The notes under the pieces: generated by a model
What the model was told of the DNA's origin: nothing
Databases searched by the model: none
Seen by the model: the letters and a program-made list of their open reading frames with translations, nothing else
Made by a program: the position numbers and the translations under genes
Part shown: positions 43,343-51,165 of the stretch, piece after piece
Layout of the letters: every line of letters begins with the position of its first letter
Position numbering within the stretch: the stretch's first letter is position 1
Origin: Allobogoriella alba
Lineage (GTDB): Bacteria > Actinomycetota > Actinomycetes > Actinomycetales > Actinomycetaceae
DNA length: 64,000 nt
Assembly (NCBI RefSeq): GCF_042665525.1
Contig: NZ_JBHTCQ010000004.1
Location: forward strand, 1-64,000
Direction: 5' to 3'

Positions 43343-43921
43343 ATGCGCGAGATGGTGGTGCTGGGCGTCCGGGTCTCCGTCCCGGGGAACGAGGTGGTCG
43401 TCGTCCTCGGTGAGCCCGGGGGTGCGCGCGTGCTCCCGATCGTCATCGGACCCCGCGAGGGTGCGGCCATCGCGTCGGCGCAGGCCGGCCTCGTCCCGCC
43501 CCGCCCGCTGACGCACGACCTCCTCGTCTCGATCCTCGAGCATCTCGACGTCACCGTGACCGAGATCCGCGTCACCCGGGTGGTCGACGCGATCTTCCAC
43601 GCCGAGGTGGTGCTCAGCGGCGGACAGGTGGTCGACTCCCGACCGTCCGACGCCATCGCTGTCGCGCTGCGGGCCAAGTGCCCGGTGCTGTGCGACGAGG
43701 AGCTCCTCGAGGTCGCCGGCGTCCCGGTGGAGGACGCCGGTCTCGACCCGTCGGAGGGGCCGGCACTGGCCGGGAGTGAGCCGGGAGCAGAGGTCATGGA
43801 GGAGTTCCGGGCGTTCCTGGAGGGTGTGGAGCCGGAGGACTTCGCCACCGGTCCGCCCGGCGGCGGTGGTGGTCCCGAGGGGGACCCCGGCCAGGAGGAC
43901 CAGCCGGGCGATCGGCCCTGA
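43343..43921 (+). CDS. Bifunctional nuclease family protein (DUF151)
   Basis: A 192-residue protein of the bifunctional nuclease family (named for plant and Thermotoga members). The conserved core is MREMVVLGVRVSVPGNEVVV, LPIVIGPREGAAIASAQAG, PRPLTHDLLVSILEHLDV and SRPSDAIAVALRAKCPVLCD. The Gly/Pro-rich, acidic C-terminal 35 residues are extra. A -10-like taccgt (43331-43336) lies 6 bases before ATG 43343, so a separate leaderless transcript is possible. It keeps the ftsR-nuclease-MerR order of other actinobacteria. Confidence 0.9.
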   Translation: MREMVVLGVRVSVPGNEVVVVLGEPGGARVLPIVIGPREGAAIASAQAGLVPPRPLTHDLLVSILEHLDVTVTEIRVTRVVDAIFHAEVVLSGGQVVDSRPSDAIAVALRAKCPVLCDEELLEVAGVPVEDAGLDPSEGPALAGSEPGAEVMEEFRAFLEGVEPEDFATGPPGGGGGPEGDPGQEDQPGDRP

Positions 43922-44144
43922 TGCTGGCGGGACGGTGCGCCGCCCCCGCCGGCCGAACCTTCGACATGAGGGTGAGACTCGCCGGGCGCGACACGCCGTC
44001 GGCTTTCGCGGTGCGCCTCGTTGACCCGACGGGGGGTCGGTTCTACGTTGAGTACGTCCACCGCAGACGACCGTCGGCCGCGTATCCTCGTACCGGCAGA
44101 CGTCGGAGCGGATCTGGTGAGTACGCGGAGCGAGGGAGGTCGCT

Positions 44145-44726
44145 GTGAGCGGCACTGATGCGACAGCGGGTGCGGCCCCGGGTGTGCCTCAACGGGCACA
44201 AGGGATGCTCTTCGGCGACACCCTTCCCGACCTCGACCAGGACACCGGCTACCGCGGCCCCACCGCATGCCGCGCTGCCGGGATCACCTACCGGCAGCTC
44301 GACTACTGGGCGCGGACTGGGCTCGTCGAGCCCAGCATCCGCAGTGCCTCGGGCTCGGGCAGCCAGCGGCTGTACAGCTTCCGCGACATCCTCGTGCTCA
44401 AGGTCGTCAAGCGGCTGCTGGACACCGGTGTCTCGCTCCAGCAGATCCGCACCGCGATCACCTCGCTGCACGAGCGGGGCGTCGAGGACCTCGCCGAGAT
44501 CACCCTCATGAGTGACGGGGCCTCCGTGTACGAGTGCACCTCCGCCGACGAGGTCATCGACCTGGTCCAGGGAGGGCAGGGCGTGTTCGGCATCGCGGTC
44601 GGTCGTGTCTGGCGCGAGGTGGAGGGCGACCTGTCCCAGCTACCCACCGAGCGGGCGCACGAGGACGGCGAGCCCCTCGTCGAGGACGAGCTCGCCAAGC
44701 GTCGCGCTGCCCGCAACGCCGGCTGA
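44145..44726 (+). CDS. MerR-family transcriptional regulator
   Basis: A 193-residue MerR-like protein: GYRGPTACRAAGITYRQLDY with WARTGLVEPS forms the helix-turn-helix, followed by SGSQRLYSFRDILVLKVVKR and a dimer helix, LLDTGVSLQQIRTAI. The effector part has DGASVYECTSADEVIDLVQG and GRVWREVEGDL. It corresponds to Rv1830 of mycobacteria, which sits in the same order. GTG 44145 follows gggaggtcg. The 223-base gap before it holds a small stem (ccgac 44026-44030 with gtcgg 44036-44040). A strong terminator follows. Confidence 0.9.
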   Translation: MSGTDATAGAAPGVPQRAQGMLFGDTLPDLDQDTGYRGPTACRAAGITYRQLDYWARTGLVEPSIRSASGSGSQRLYSFRDILVLKVVKRLLDTGVSLQQIRTAITSLHERGVEDLAEITLMSDGASVYECTSADEVIDLVQGGQGVFGIAVGRVWREVEGDLSQLPTERAHEDGEPLVEDELAKRRAARNAG

Positions 44727-44741
44727 CGCTCCGGCAACCTC

Positions 44742-44768
44742 TCGGCCCCCGCCCACGGCGGGGGCCGA
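44742..44768 (+). terminator. Strong hairpin after the MerR gene
   Basis: Perfect 12-bp stem: tcggcccccgcc (44742-44753) with ggcgggggccga (44757-44768), 3-base loop cac, 15 bases after the MerR stop. It probably ends the division-block transcript. Confidence 0.8.
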
Positions 44769-44811
44769 TCTCATGCGGCGGCACAGTCCGTCTCATGCGG
44801 CGGCACAGTCC
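44769..44811 (+). repeat. Two-copy 21-bp direct repeat
   Basis: A 21-bp sequence beginning tctcatgcggcggcacag occurs at 44769-44789 and, after one base, at 44791-44811, directly behind the terminator. The rest of the gap to 44998 shows nothing but a ribosome binding site (aggagg, 44986-44991). Confidence 0.9.
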
Positions 44812-44998
44812 ATCGCGGCCCCGGTGACCCACCGGACCTCCGTCCTGTCACCCGACGGGTTGATCCCTCACGGACGATCGCGCATGCCTCCCGTGCCGTG
44901 CGAGCGCATCTGCCGACGCGATGTCAGACCCGAACGGCAGGCTTGCGTACAGGTGTTCGAGCGCTCAGCCATCGTGCGCATGACCAGGAGGAGTTGTG

Positions 44999-45382
44999 AT
45001 GTCGGTCGACAACGGGGTCCAGACACTGGAGATCGAGCTGGCCAGCCTGGCGGAGGACCTCACCTCGCCAGGGTGGCACGAGTGCGTGCTGTGCTACGTC
45101 AACCGGATGATCGCGGCGTTCGGATGCGACGGGACGTTGCGCTGGACACGAAGATGGAGGGATCGGCAGGCGCCACGGGCGACGGGGCTCGAGCGGCGCG
45201 CCGGGCGGGTCGGCGCATACTGCGACTGCGAGCTGTTCCTCAACGGGTGGGACGTCGCCGTCGAGGTGGTGCCCGACGAGTACCGCGGGCCGGGCGGGGG
45301 CGCCGGGTGTCTCGGCGTCCGTACCGGCACCACGCAGCCGTGCCTGGTCTGGGTACGCATCAACCGCGCGGCGGGCTGGTGA
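44999..45382 (+). CDS. DUF2695 family protein
   Basis: A 127-residue cytoplasmic protein. The run GWHECVLCYVNRMIAAFGCD, followed by GTLRWTRRWRD, RATGLERRAGRVGAYCDCEL and FLNGW, is the DUF2695 signature, with conserved Cys and His that could hold a metal. Function unknown. ATG 44999 is preferred over GTG 44996 because aggagg ends 7 bases before it. It stands alone; the next gene is convergent. Confidence 0.83.
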   Translation: MSVDNGVQTLEIELASLAEDLTSPGWHECVLCYVNRMIAAFGCDGTLRWTRRWRDRQAPRATGLERRAGRVGAYCDCELFLNGWDVAVEVVPDEYRGPGGGAGCLGVRTGTTQPCLVWVRINRAAGW

Positions 45383-45406
45383 CCCGGCGGTCCGGTGAGG
45401 CGGTGC

Positions 45407-46267
45407 TCAGCGACCGACGTGGTCCTGCCACCGGTGCTGCGGGGCGTACCCCAGCAGGCGGCGGGCCTTGTCGATGCTCAGCAACGTCTCGCGGCCCACC
45501 ACCTCGCGACGGCGCGGCACGTCGGGGAACTCCGCCGCGAGGAGGTCCGCGGACGGTGTCTCCATGACGGTGTCCTCCGCGGCGATGATGAACGCCTCGA
45601 AGCCCGTCAGGTCGACCTCCAGGGCTCGGCGCACGGCCTGGGCGCCGTCGCGGGCGTCGATGTAGCCCCACATGTTCCAGCGGCGGACGCTCGGATCGTC
45701 CTGGAACGCCGGGAAGTCGGCGTAGTCCTCCGGCCGCATGACGTTGGAGAACCGAAGCCCGATGAGCTTCAGCTGTGGGTCCCACCGGGTGAGGTGGCGT
45801 GCCATCTCCTCCTCCACGGCCTTGCCGAGGGAGTACGTGGACTGCGGCATGACCGCGTACTCCTCGTCCACCGGGGCATACGGCGGCGGCGGGTCGAACG
45901 GCAGACCGAGGACGGTCTCGGACGAGGCCCACACGAGGTTGCGCACCCCGGCCACCTGGGCGGCGCGGAACACGTTGTAGGTGCTCGGGACGTTGTTGCG
46001 GAAGGTCGTGGCGTTGGGGGAGCGTCCGGGTGCGGGGATCGCCGAGAGGTGCGCGACCGCGTCCACGGGGCCGCCCTCGTCCACGCCGCTGAGCAGCTCG
46101 ACCACCTGGCCGAAGTCGGTGAGGTCGGCGGTGACGAAGCTCCCGGGCAGGCCGGGCGGGGGCGCGACGCGGTCGGTGGCCACGACGTCGTACCCGTGCT
46201 GGGCAAGGTGCTCGACGACGACGCGGCCCAGCTTGCCGCTGGCTCCGGTGACGAGGATGCGGTTCAT
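45407..46267 (-). CDS. NAD-dependent epimerase/dehydratase family protein
   Basis: A 286-residue extended-SDR protein with ILVTGASGKLGRVVVEHLA (about 4-22), VAHLSAIPAPG and the catalytic pair in STYSLGKAVEEE (Tyr and Lys four apart). It resembles sugar-nucleotide epimerases and uronate dehydrogenases, but the substrate is not assigned. It lies 7 bases downstream of a ketopantoate-reductase-like gene on the same strand, so they are probably co-transcribed. ATG 46267 matches the family start. Confidence 0.87.
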   Translation of the reverse strand: MNRILVTGASGKLGRVVVEHLAQHGYDVVATDRVAPPPGLPGSFVTADLTDFGQVVELLSGVDEGGPVDAVAHLSAIPAPGRSPNATTFRNNVPSTYNVFRAAQVAGVRNLVWASSETVLGLPFDPPPPYAPVDEEYAVMPQSTYSLGKAVEEEMARHLTRWDPQLKLIGLRFSNVMRPEDYADFPAFQDDPSVRRWNMWGYIDARDGAQAVRRALEVDLTGFEAFIIAAEDTVMETPSADLLAAEFPDVPRRREVVGRETLLSIDKARRLLGYAPQHRWQDHVGR

Positions 46268-46274
46268 GGCTCGA

Positions 46275-47291
46275 TCATGCCCGACCGGTGGCCGTGGCCT
46301 CCTGGGCGGTCCGCGGAGCGGGCTCGGCGTCGATGAGCCGCTCGACCTCGTCACGGGAGACCGACCCGGGCTCGGCGCCCCGGGCGACGAGGTCGTTCGC
46401 GAGCCGCTGCAGCACGGCGTTCACCGGCGTGGGGACGCCGTGGCGGCGCCCCAGCAGCACGATCTCGCCGTTGAGGTAGTCCGTCTCGATGTCGGGTGCC
46501 CGCCGCGCCAGGGACTGCCAGGACGAGCTGCCGGGGTGCGGTTCGCCCGCGACGTCGCCCATGGTGAGCACGCCCTGGCGGCGCTGCCGCTCCTCGTCCA
46601 CGTCCACGACGTCGATCCCGGCCGCCGCGACGACCCTGTCCGCCTCGGCGACCGCGCGCTTCCACAGATCGCCGCCACGCTCGCCCGGTCCGCATACCGC
46701 GCCGACCGCGTTCCCGAGGTTCATGAACAGCTTGCGCCACTTCCACCGGCTGATGCGGTCCTCGACGTGCGAGAGCAGCGTCGCGCCCGTGAAAGCCTCG
46801 GAGATCTGCTGTGCGGTGGCGTCCACCCCGGACGGATGGCGCCCGATGTCGAGCATGCCGGTGACGGGTGTGGAGTAGGCCTTGACCACGCCGGGCTCCA
46901 GATGCACGGCCGGGAGCGCGACCATGACGCCGTAGACGTTCGGGAACCGCCGCAGCGCCTCGTCCTCGTTGCTCACCCCGTTCTGCAGGCTGACCACGGC
47001 TACCTCGTTCGGGGCCGCGGCCGCCAGGTCCCGCAGGACTCCGGCGCTGTGTTGGCTCTTGACCGCGATGAGCACGACCTCGTCACCGCGCCACTCGAGC
47101 GCGGCCGGGTGCGGCACCGCCCGCAACGGCACCACCTGCTCACCGGTCGGGTCCTGCACGCGTAGACCGGACTCCTGGATCGTCTCCAGGTGTGCGCCGC
47201 GCGCGATGGCGGTCACGTCGTGGCCGTGCTGGAGGAGGCGTGCCGCGACGACGCCGCCGATGGCTCCGGCACCGTAGACCACGAAGCGCAT
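46275..47291 (-). CDS. Ketopantoate reductase (ApbA/PanE) family protein
   Basis: A 338-residue protein of the 2-dehydropantoate 2-reductase family: Rossmann motif VVYGAGAIGGVVAARLLQHG at the start, VLIAVKSQHSAGVLRDL, SLQNGVSNE and the C-terminal helix with the catalytic Lys region RWKWRKLFMNLGNAVGAVCG. Many family members in such contexts act on other 2-oxoacids, so pantothenate synthesis is not certain. It heads a two-gene unit with the epimerase-like gene. The 231 bases to the divergent GNAT-like gene show no clear element. Confidence 0.87.
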   Translation of the reverse strand: MRFVVYGAGAIGGVVAARLLQHGHDVTAIARGAHLETIQESGLRVQDPTGEQVVPLRAVPHPAALEWRGDEVVLIAVKSQHSAGVLRDLAAAAPNEVAVVSLQNGVSNEDEALRRFPNVYGVMVALPAVHLEPGVVKAYSTPVTGMLDIGRHPSGVDATAQQISEAFTGATLLSHVEDRISRWKWRKLFMNLGNAVGAVCGPGERGGDLWKRAVAEADRVVAAAGIDVVDVDEERQRRQGVLTMGDVAGEPHPGSSSWQSLARRAPDIETDYLNGEIVLLGRRHGVPTPVNAVLQRLANDLVARGAEPGSVSRDEVERLIDAEPAPRTAQEATATGRA

Positions 47292-47522
47292 GACGGACCT
47301 CCGGACGGGTCGAGGGGCGGGCACGCTCAGCCTTCCACCGCGGGGCCGCGGCGGACAAGACGGTGTCCACGCGGGCCAAGTGTCCGCGCGGACCTGGCGT
47401 CGTCGGCCGTTGTCGGGCCGGACGGCCCTGGCTACGTTCGTCCCGAGGAGATGACCCGGGATCGGTGGTGCACGGTGGCGCATCTGGGGAACGGACCCAC
47501 CGTGCCGCACGCCGTGGCGGCG

Positions 47523-48251
47523 ATGCCGCAGGTCCGACCGCTGGCGTCGAGCGACCTCGGGTGGGTCGTGGGCCTCGCTGCGGCCCGCCGCGAACGCCTG
47601 GCCGGGTACGCGCCGCGGTTCTGGCGGCCGGCACCGGACGCGCGTGAGCGGCACGCGCCGTTCCTGGCCGGGCAGATCGACGACCCCGGCACGGTGACGG
47701 TGCGCACGGACCGCGGGTACCTGCTCGGCGCACCCCAGGGCGACCGGCTCGTGGCCGACGACATGGTGCTCGAGGACGACTCGGCCTGGGGGAGCGACGG
47801 CGTCGCACTCCTGCTCGCGGCCGGGCGGCACGCCGATCTCCGAGCGGTGTGCCCGGTGCCGGAGCGGGCGCGTCGGGAGACCGTCGAGGCGCTCGGCCTC
47901 ACCCGCGTCGAGTCCTGGTGGACGCGGGACCTTCCGACGTCCGAGTCCAGCAGGTCGGACGGCGGTCGGCTCGCCGTCGAGAGTGACGGCGGTCGGCTCA
48001 CCGTCGACGGTGGCGCCGGCCGGCTCGTCACGGCTCCGCCGGTCTACGCGCCCGGGGGTCCGGTCCTGCTGGTCACGGAGGTCACCGGCCTGGCGCCGTT
48101 GCTCGCGCTCGAACAGGCGGCTCGCCAGGTCGGCGCCGTGGTGTCCGTCGTCGCCGTCCCGGCCGGCGACGCGACCGGGCGCGACCTCCTTGAGGACGCC
48201 GGGTATCGCGCGACCACGGACTACCACGAGGGCCGACCTCGCGGCGCGTGA
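47523..48251 (+). CDS. GNAT-like protein, function unknown
   Basis: A 242-residue protein with an acetyltransferase-like N-terminal part (VRPLASSDLGWVVGLAAARRERL, then YAPRFWRPAPDARERHAPFL) but no clear acetyl-CoA motif. The middle contains a small internal DNA repeat giving SDGGRLAVESDGGRLTVDGG (about 47958-48010). The start is uncertain: ATG 47523 fits the domain start; ATG 47451 with gaggag immediately before it and GTG 47475 would extend it. It ends next to the convergent sigma factor gene. Confidence 0.6.
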   Translation: MPQVRPLASSDLGWVVGLAAARRERLAGYAPRFWRPAPDARERHAPFLAGQIDDPGTVTVRTDRGYLLGAPQGDRLVADDMVLEDDSAWGSDGVALLLAAGRHADLRAVCPVPERARRETVEALGLTRVESWWTRDLPTSESSRSDGGRLAVESDGGRLTVDGGAGRLVTAPPVYAPGGPVLLVTEVTGLAPLLALEQAARQVGAVVSVVAVPAGDATGRDLLEDAGYRATTDYHEGRPRGA

Positions 48252-49106
48252 TCAGGCCTCCCGTCGCGGCAGGACCACGCCGTGCAGCTGGCCGATCCTG
48301 CCGTCCACGAGCTCCAGGCGCCCGACGAAGACGGTCTCGCCACGGCGCGTGGCCAGCACGCCGACGTCGTCCTCGAGCGGGATGCTGGTGAGCTGCCACG
48401 GGCTTCGCGGGCCCAGGAAGAACATCGTCCGTTCCGCGATGTCGAACGGGCCCTCCTCCCACCCGACACGCCGGCCCTCCATCGTGACCGAGCCGGAGAC
48501 CGAGGGGTCGAGCAGCTCGACCAGGGCTCCGAGGTCCCCGCCCCTGGTCGCGGCGACGAACCGGCGGGCGACCTCCGCGGCACGCGGGTCCGGCTCGGTG
48601 AGCACGGGCGGTCCGCCGTCCCGGATGGCGCGGCGGGCCTGGCTCGCGAGCTGTCGGCAGGCCGCCGGGGTCCGTCCCACCAGCTCTGCCACCTGGTCGA
48701 ACGGGACGCCGAAGACGTCGTGCAGCAGGAACGGGGTGCGCTGCGCAGGCGTCAGCCGGTGCAGGACGACGTCGACGGCGTGCCGCACCTCGTCGTCCAG
48801 CGTGATGCGGTCCGCGGGGTCGGGTGCGGTCTCGTGCACCTGCTCGGCGAGGTCCGCCGAGTCGACCGGTCGGGATCGGCGGTGGTGGGCCGACATGAGC
48901 CGGTCCAGGGCGAGACGCCGCACGACGACCACCAGCCAGGCCCGCACGTCCTCGATGTCCTCGATGCGCTGGAGCGTCAGCCGCACGAATGCGTCCTGGA
49001 CCACGTCCTCGGCCTCGGTAGGGTCGCGCAGCACCCGCCGCGCGACCGCCAGGAGGTAGCTGCGGTCCTCCTCCCAGGCGGCCGTGACGCGGTCCGGCCC
49101 GGCCAT
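48252..49106 (-). CDS. ECF sigma factor with NTF2-like C-terminal domain
   Basis: A 284-residue extracytoplasmic-function sigma factor. Region 2 includes RSYLLAVARRVLRDPTEAED and VVQDAFVRL; region 4 is LTPAQRTPFLLHDVFGVPFD with QVAELVGRTPAACRQLASQA. Residues about 180-284 form a SnoaL/NTF2-like domain (EVARRFVAATRGGDLGALVE), the layout of SigJ/ECF41-type factors, where this domain controls activity instead of a separate anti-sigma factor. The usual ECF41 DGGGK motif is not seen. Its ATG overlaps the DoxX stop (ATGA), so DoxX is a likely partner or target. Confidence 0.88.
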   Translation of the reverse strand: MAGPDRVTAAWEEDRSYLLAVARRVLRDPTEAEDVVQDAFVRLTLQRIEDIEDVRAWLVVVVRRLALDRLMSAHHRRSRPVDSADLAEQVHETAPDPADRITLDDEVRHAVDVVLHRLTPAQRTPFLLHDVFGVPFDQVAELVGRTPAACRQLASQARRAIRDGGPPVLTEPDPRAAEVARRFVAATRGGDLGALVELLDPSVSGSVTMEGRRVGWEEGPFDIAERTMFFLGPRSPWQLTSIPLEDDVGVLATRRGETVFVGRLELVDGRIGQLHGVVLPRREA

Positions 49107-49486
49107 CACCGGCACCACGTTGCCAGGTCGAGCGCGAGGATGGACACCGAGATCACGGCCCACGTCGCGGTGAACGGCAGGTGGTGGTCGTAATGCCGCG
49201 CCCGAAGGTGGGCGAACGTCGCGCACGACCAGTAGACGATCAGGCCGACGGCAGCGGCCGTCCCCGCCGGACGGACCCCGAGCAGCCCGGCGACCAGGCC
49301 GGCCACGGCCAGCGCCTTGACGACGCCGATCGGGAACCGTTGCCACGACCGCGGGACGCCGGCCGCGTCGAGAGCCTCGTCGGCCCCGCGCGACACTCTC
49401 CGCGGTCGGCCCGTGAGCGAGACGAGGGCCGTGAACGCGCTGAAGCCCGTCGCGACGACGGTGAGGACGAGAAGGGTCATCTCCAT
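49106..49486 (-). CDS. DoxX family membrane protein
   Basis: A 126-residue protein with four hydrophobic helices, TLLVLTVVATGFSAFTALVS, IGVVKALAVAGLVAGLLGV, AAAVGLIVYWSCATFAHL and ATWAVISVSILALDLA, and the charged FPIGVVKALAVAGL block of the DoxX/DoxD group. DoxX-like proteins are linked to thiol and oxidative stress in some actinobacteria; the role here is unknown. It is translated just ahead of the ECF sigma factor. Confidence 0.83.
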   Translation of the reverse strand: MEMTLLVLTVVATGFSAFTALVSLTGRPRRVSRGADEALDAAGVPRSWQRFPIGVVKALAVAGLVAGLLGVRPAGTAAAVGLIVYWSCATFAHLRARHYDHHLPFTATWAVISVSILALDLATWCR

Positions 49487-49650
49487 CCTGCTGATGCCTC
49501 CTTCCAGACGCTCTCACCGGAAGGACGGTCCGAGACGCAGGAATGTGAGGCCACGAGCACCGTCCGTATCGCGGGACGGAGGAATCACCGTCGTGCCGCC
49601 GGAAGAGGGACCCGGGGCCGGAGCTTCTGGCGTTCCGGCAACTTTTTTGG

Positions 49651-49693
49651 TTAGTTTGCCGTGCCGTAATTCGCTTAGGTCACCCTTACTACC
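49651..49693 (+). promoter_or_regulatory. Candidate iron-responsive (DtxR/IdeR-type) box
   Basis: This AT-richer stretch before desA holds two imperfect 19-base matches to the known DtxR/IdeR consensus (palindrome beginning TTAGGTTAGG): ttagtttgccgtgccgtaa at 49651-49669 and ttaggtcacccttactacc at 49675-49693, each agreeing at 11 of 19 positions by my count. The second ends one base before the gagagg ribosome binding site. Iron repression of this operon is expected from its function. Confidence 0.45.
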
Positions 49694-49704
49694 GAGAGGG
49701 TCAC

Positions 49705-51165
49705 GTGTCGGACGCATCCCTGCACCACCTCGTCCACCCCGACAACGCCACCGAGCTCGACGCCGCCATCCGGAGCGGGCTGCACTGCCTCACGGACCAG
49801 CTCACTGCCGTGACCCGCCCGGCAACCGGCCGCTCGCCGATGGACGCCGCGCTGCCGGTGGCCGGGGTCGATCTCGACCGGCCGCTGCCGGACCTCGAGG
49901 CGGCTCTCGCGGAGGTGACCCAGCTGTGGCTCCGGGACGCCGTCTGGTTCCACCACCCCTCGTACGCCGCCCACCTCAACTGCCCGGTGGTGATCCCGAC
50001 GCTGGTCGCCGAGCAGCTCCTCACCGCGGTCAACAGCTCGATGGACACCTTCGACCAGAGCGTCGGAGCCACCTACATGGAGCGCCACCTCATCGACTGG
50101 ACCGCACGAAGGATCGGGTTCGGGCCCGGCGCCGACGGGGTCTTCACCTCGGGCGGGTCGCAGTCCAACCTGCAGGCGCTCGTCCTTGCCCGCGCACATG
50201 CCGCGGCACGCGGGCTGCCGCCGGAGCGGATGCGGATCCTCGCCTCGGCGGACAGCCACTTCTCCGTCGGCAAGTCCGCGCACGTGATGGGGCTGCCCGC
50301 CGGCGCCGTGGTGCCGGTCCCCGTCGGTGCGGACCGCCGGATGGACGTGGCCGAGCTCGCCCGGCTGGTGCGGCAGGTCGAGGAGTGGGGCGACCAGCCG
50401 ATGGCCGTCGTCGCCACCGCCGGCACCACCGACTTCGGCGCCATCGATCCCGTGGCGGACGTCGCCGACGTCGCCCGTACGGCCGGTGCGTGGCTGCACG
50501 TCGACGCCGCGTACGGCGGCGGCCTGCTCACCTCCCGGCGCCACCGCCACCGGCTCTCCGGCGTCGAGCTCGCCGACTCGGTCACCGTCGACTACCACAA
50601 GACGTTCTTCCAGCCGGTCTCCTCCAGCGCGATCCTCGTCCAGGACCGGCAGGCCCTGCGCGCGGTGACCTGGCACGCGGACTACCTCAACCCGGCGGAC
50701 TCGATGAACCCCAACCAGGTCGACAAGAGCCTGCAGACCACTCGCCGCTTCGACGCGCTCAAGCTCTGGATGACCCTGCGCGTCATGGGTCCGGACGCCA
50801 TCGGCGACTACCTCGACGCGGTGATCGACCTGACGGAGGAGGTGCACGCGGCGATCTCCGGGTGGGAGGACCTCGAGCTCGCCGCGCCCCCACAGCTGAG
50901 CACCATCGTGTTCCGGTACGCGCCGCCGGACACCTCCGAGCGTGCCCTCGCCCAGCTGAACACGGCCATCCGCCACGAGCTGTACGCCCGGGGCACGGCC
51001 GTCGTGGCCGCCACGACCGTGGAGGGCCGCCAGTTCCTGAAGCTGACCCTGCTGAACCCTGCGGCCACCCGGGAGGACGTCCTGTCGATCGTCAGGAACG
51101 TCCTGTCCGTGGGTCGGGAGCTCTCCCGCGACCGTCATCCGGCCACCGTGGGAGGTGCCCGATGA
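49705..51165 (+). CDS. desA: PLP-dependent lysine decarboxylase of siderophore synthesis
   Basis: A 486-residue pyridoxal-phosphate group II decarboxylase. In desferrioxamine synthesis DesA turns lysine into cadaverine. The PLP lysine is Lys299 in TVDYHKTFFQPVSSSAI; the cofactor Asp and preceding motif are AWLHVDAAYGGGLL, and FTSGGSQSNLQALVLARAHA is the glycine-rich PLP phosphate site. The family also contains diaminobutyrate decarboxylases, but the desB and desC-desD neighbours support the cadaverine route. GTG 49705 follows gagagg. Its stop overlaps the desB ATG. Confidence 0.93.
   Translation: MSDASLHHLVHPDNATELDAAIRSGLHCLTDQLTAVTRPATGRSPMDAALPVAGVDLDRPLPDLEAALAEVTQLWLRDAVWFHHPSYAAHLNCPVVIPTLVAEQLLTAVNSSMDTFDQSVGATYMERHLIDWTARRIGFGPGADGVFTSGGSQSNLQALVLARAHAAARGLPPERMRILASADSHFSVGKSAHVMGLPAGAVVPVPVGADRRMDVAELARLVRQVEEWGDQPMAVVATAGTTDFGAIDPVADVADVARTAGAWLHVDAAYGGGLLTSRRHRHRLSGVELADSVTVDYHKTFFQPVSSSAILVQDRQALRAVTWHADYLNPADSMNPNQVDKSLQTTRRFDALKLWMTLRVMGPDAIGDYLDAVIDLTEEVHAAISGWEDLELAAPPQLSTIVFRYAPPDTSERALAQLNTAIRHELYARGTAVVAATTVEGRQFLKLTLLNPAATREDVLSIVRNVLSVGRELSRDRHPATVGGAR

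Noticed and set aside
44769..44811. A transposon footprint
   Set aside because: Only one base separates the two 21-bp repeats, so it is a simple local duplication, not a target-site duplication around an element.
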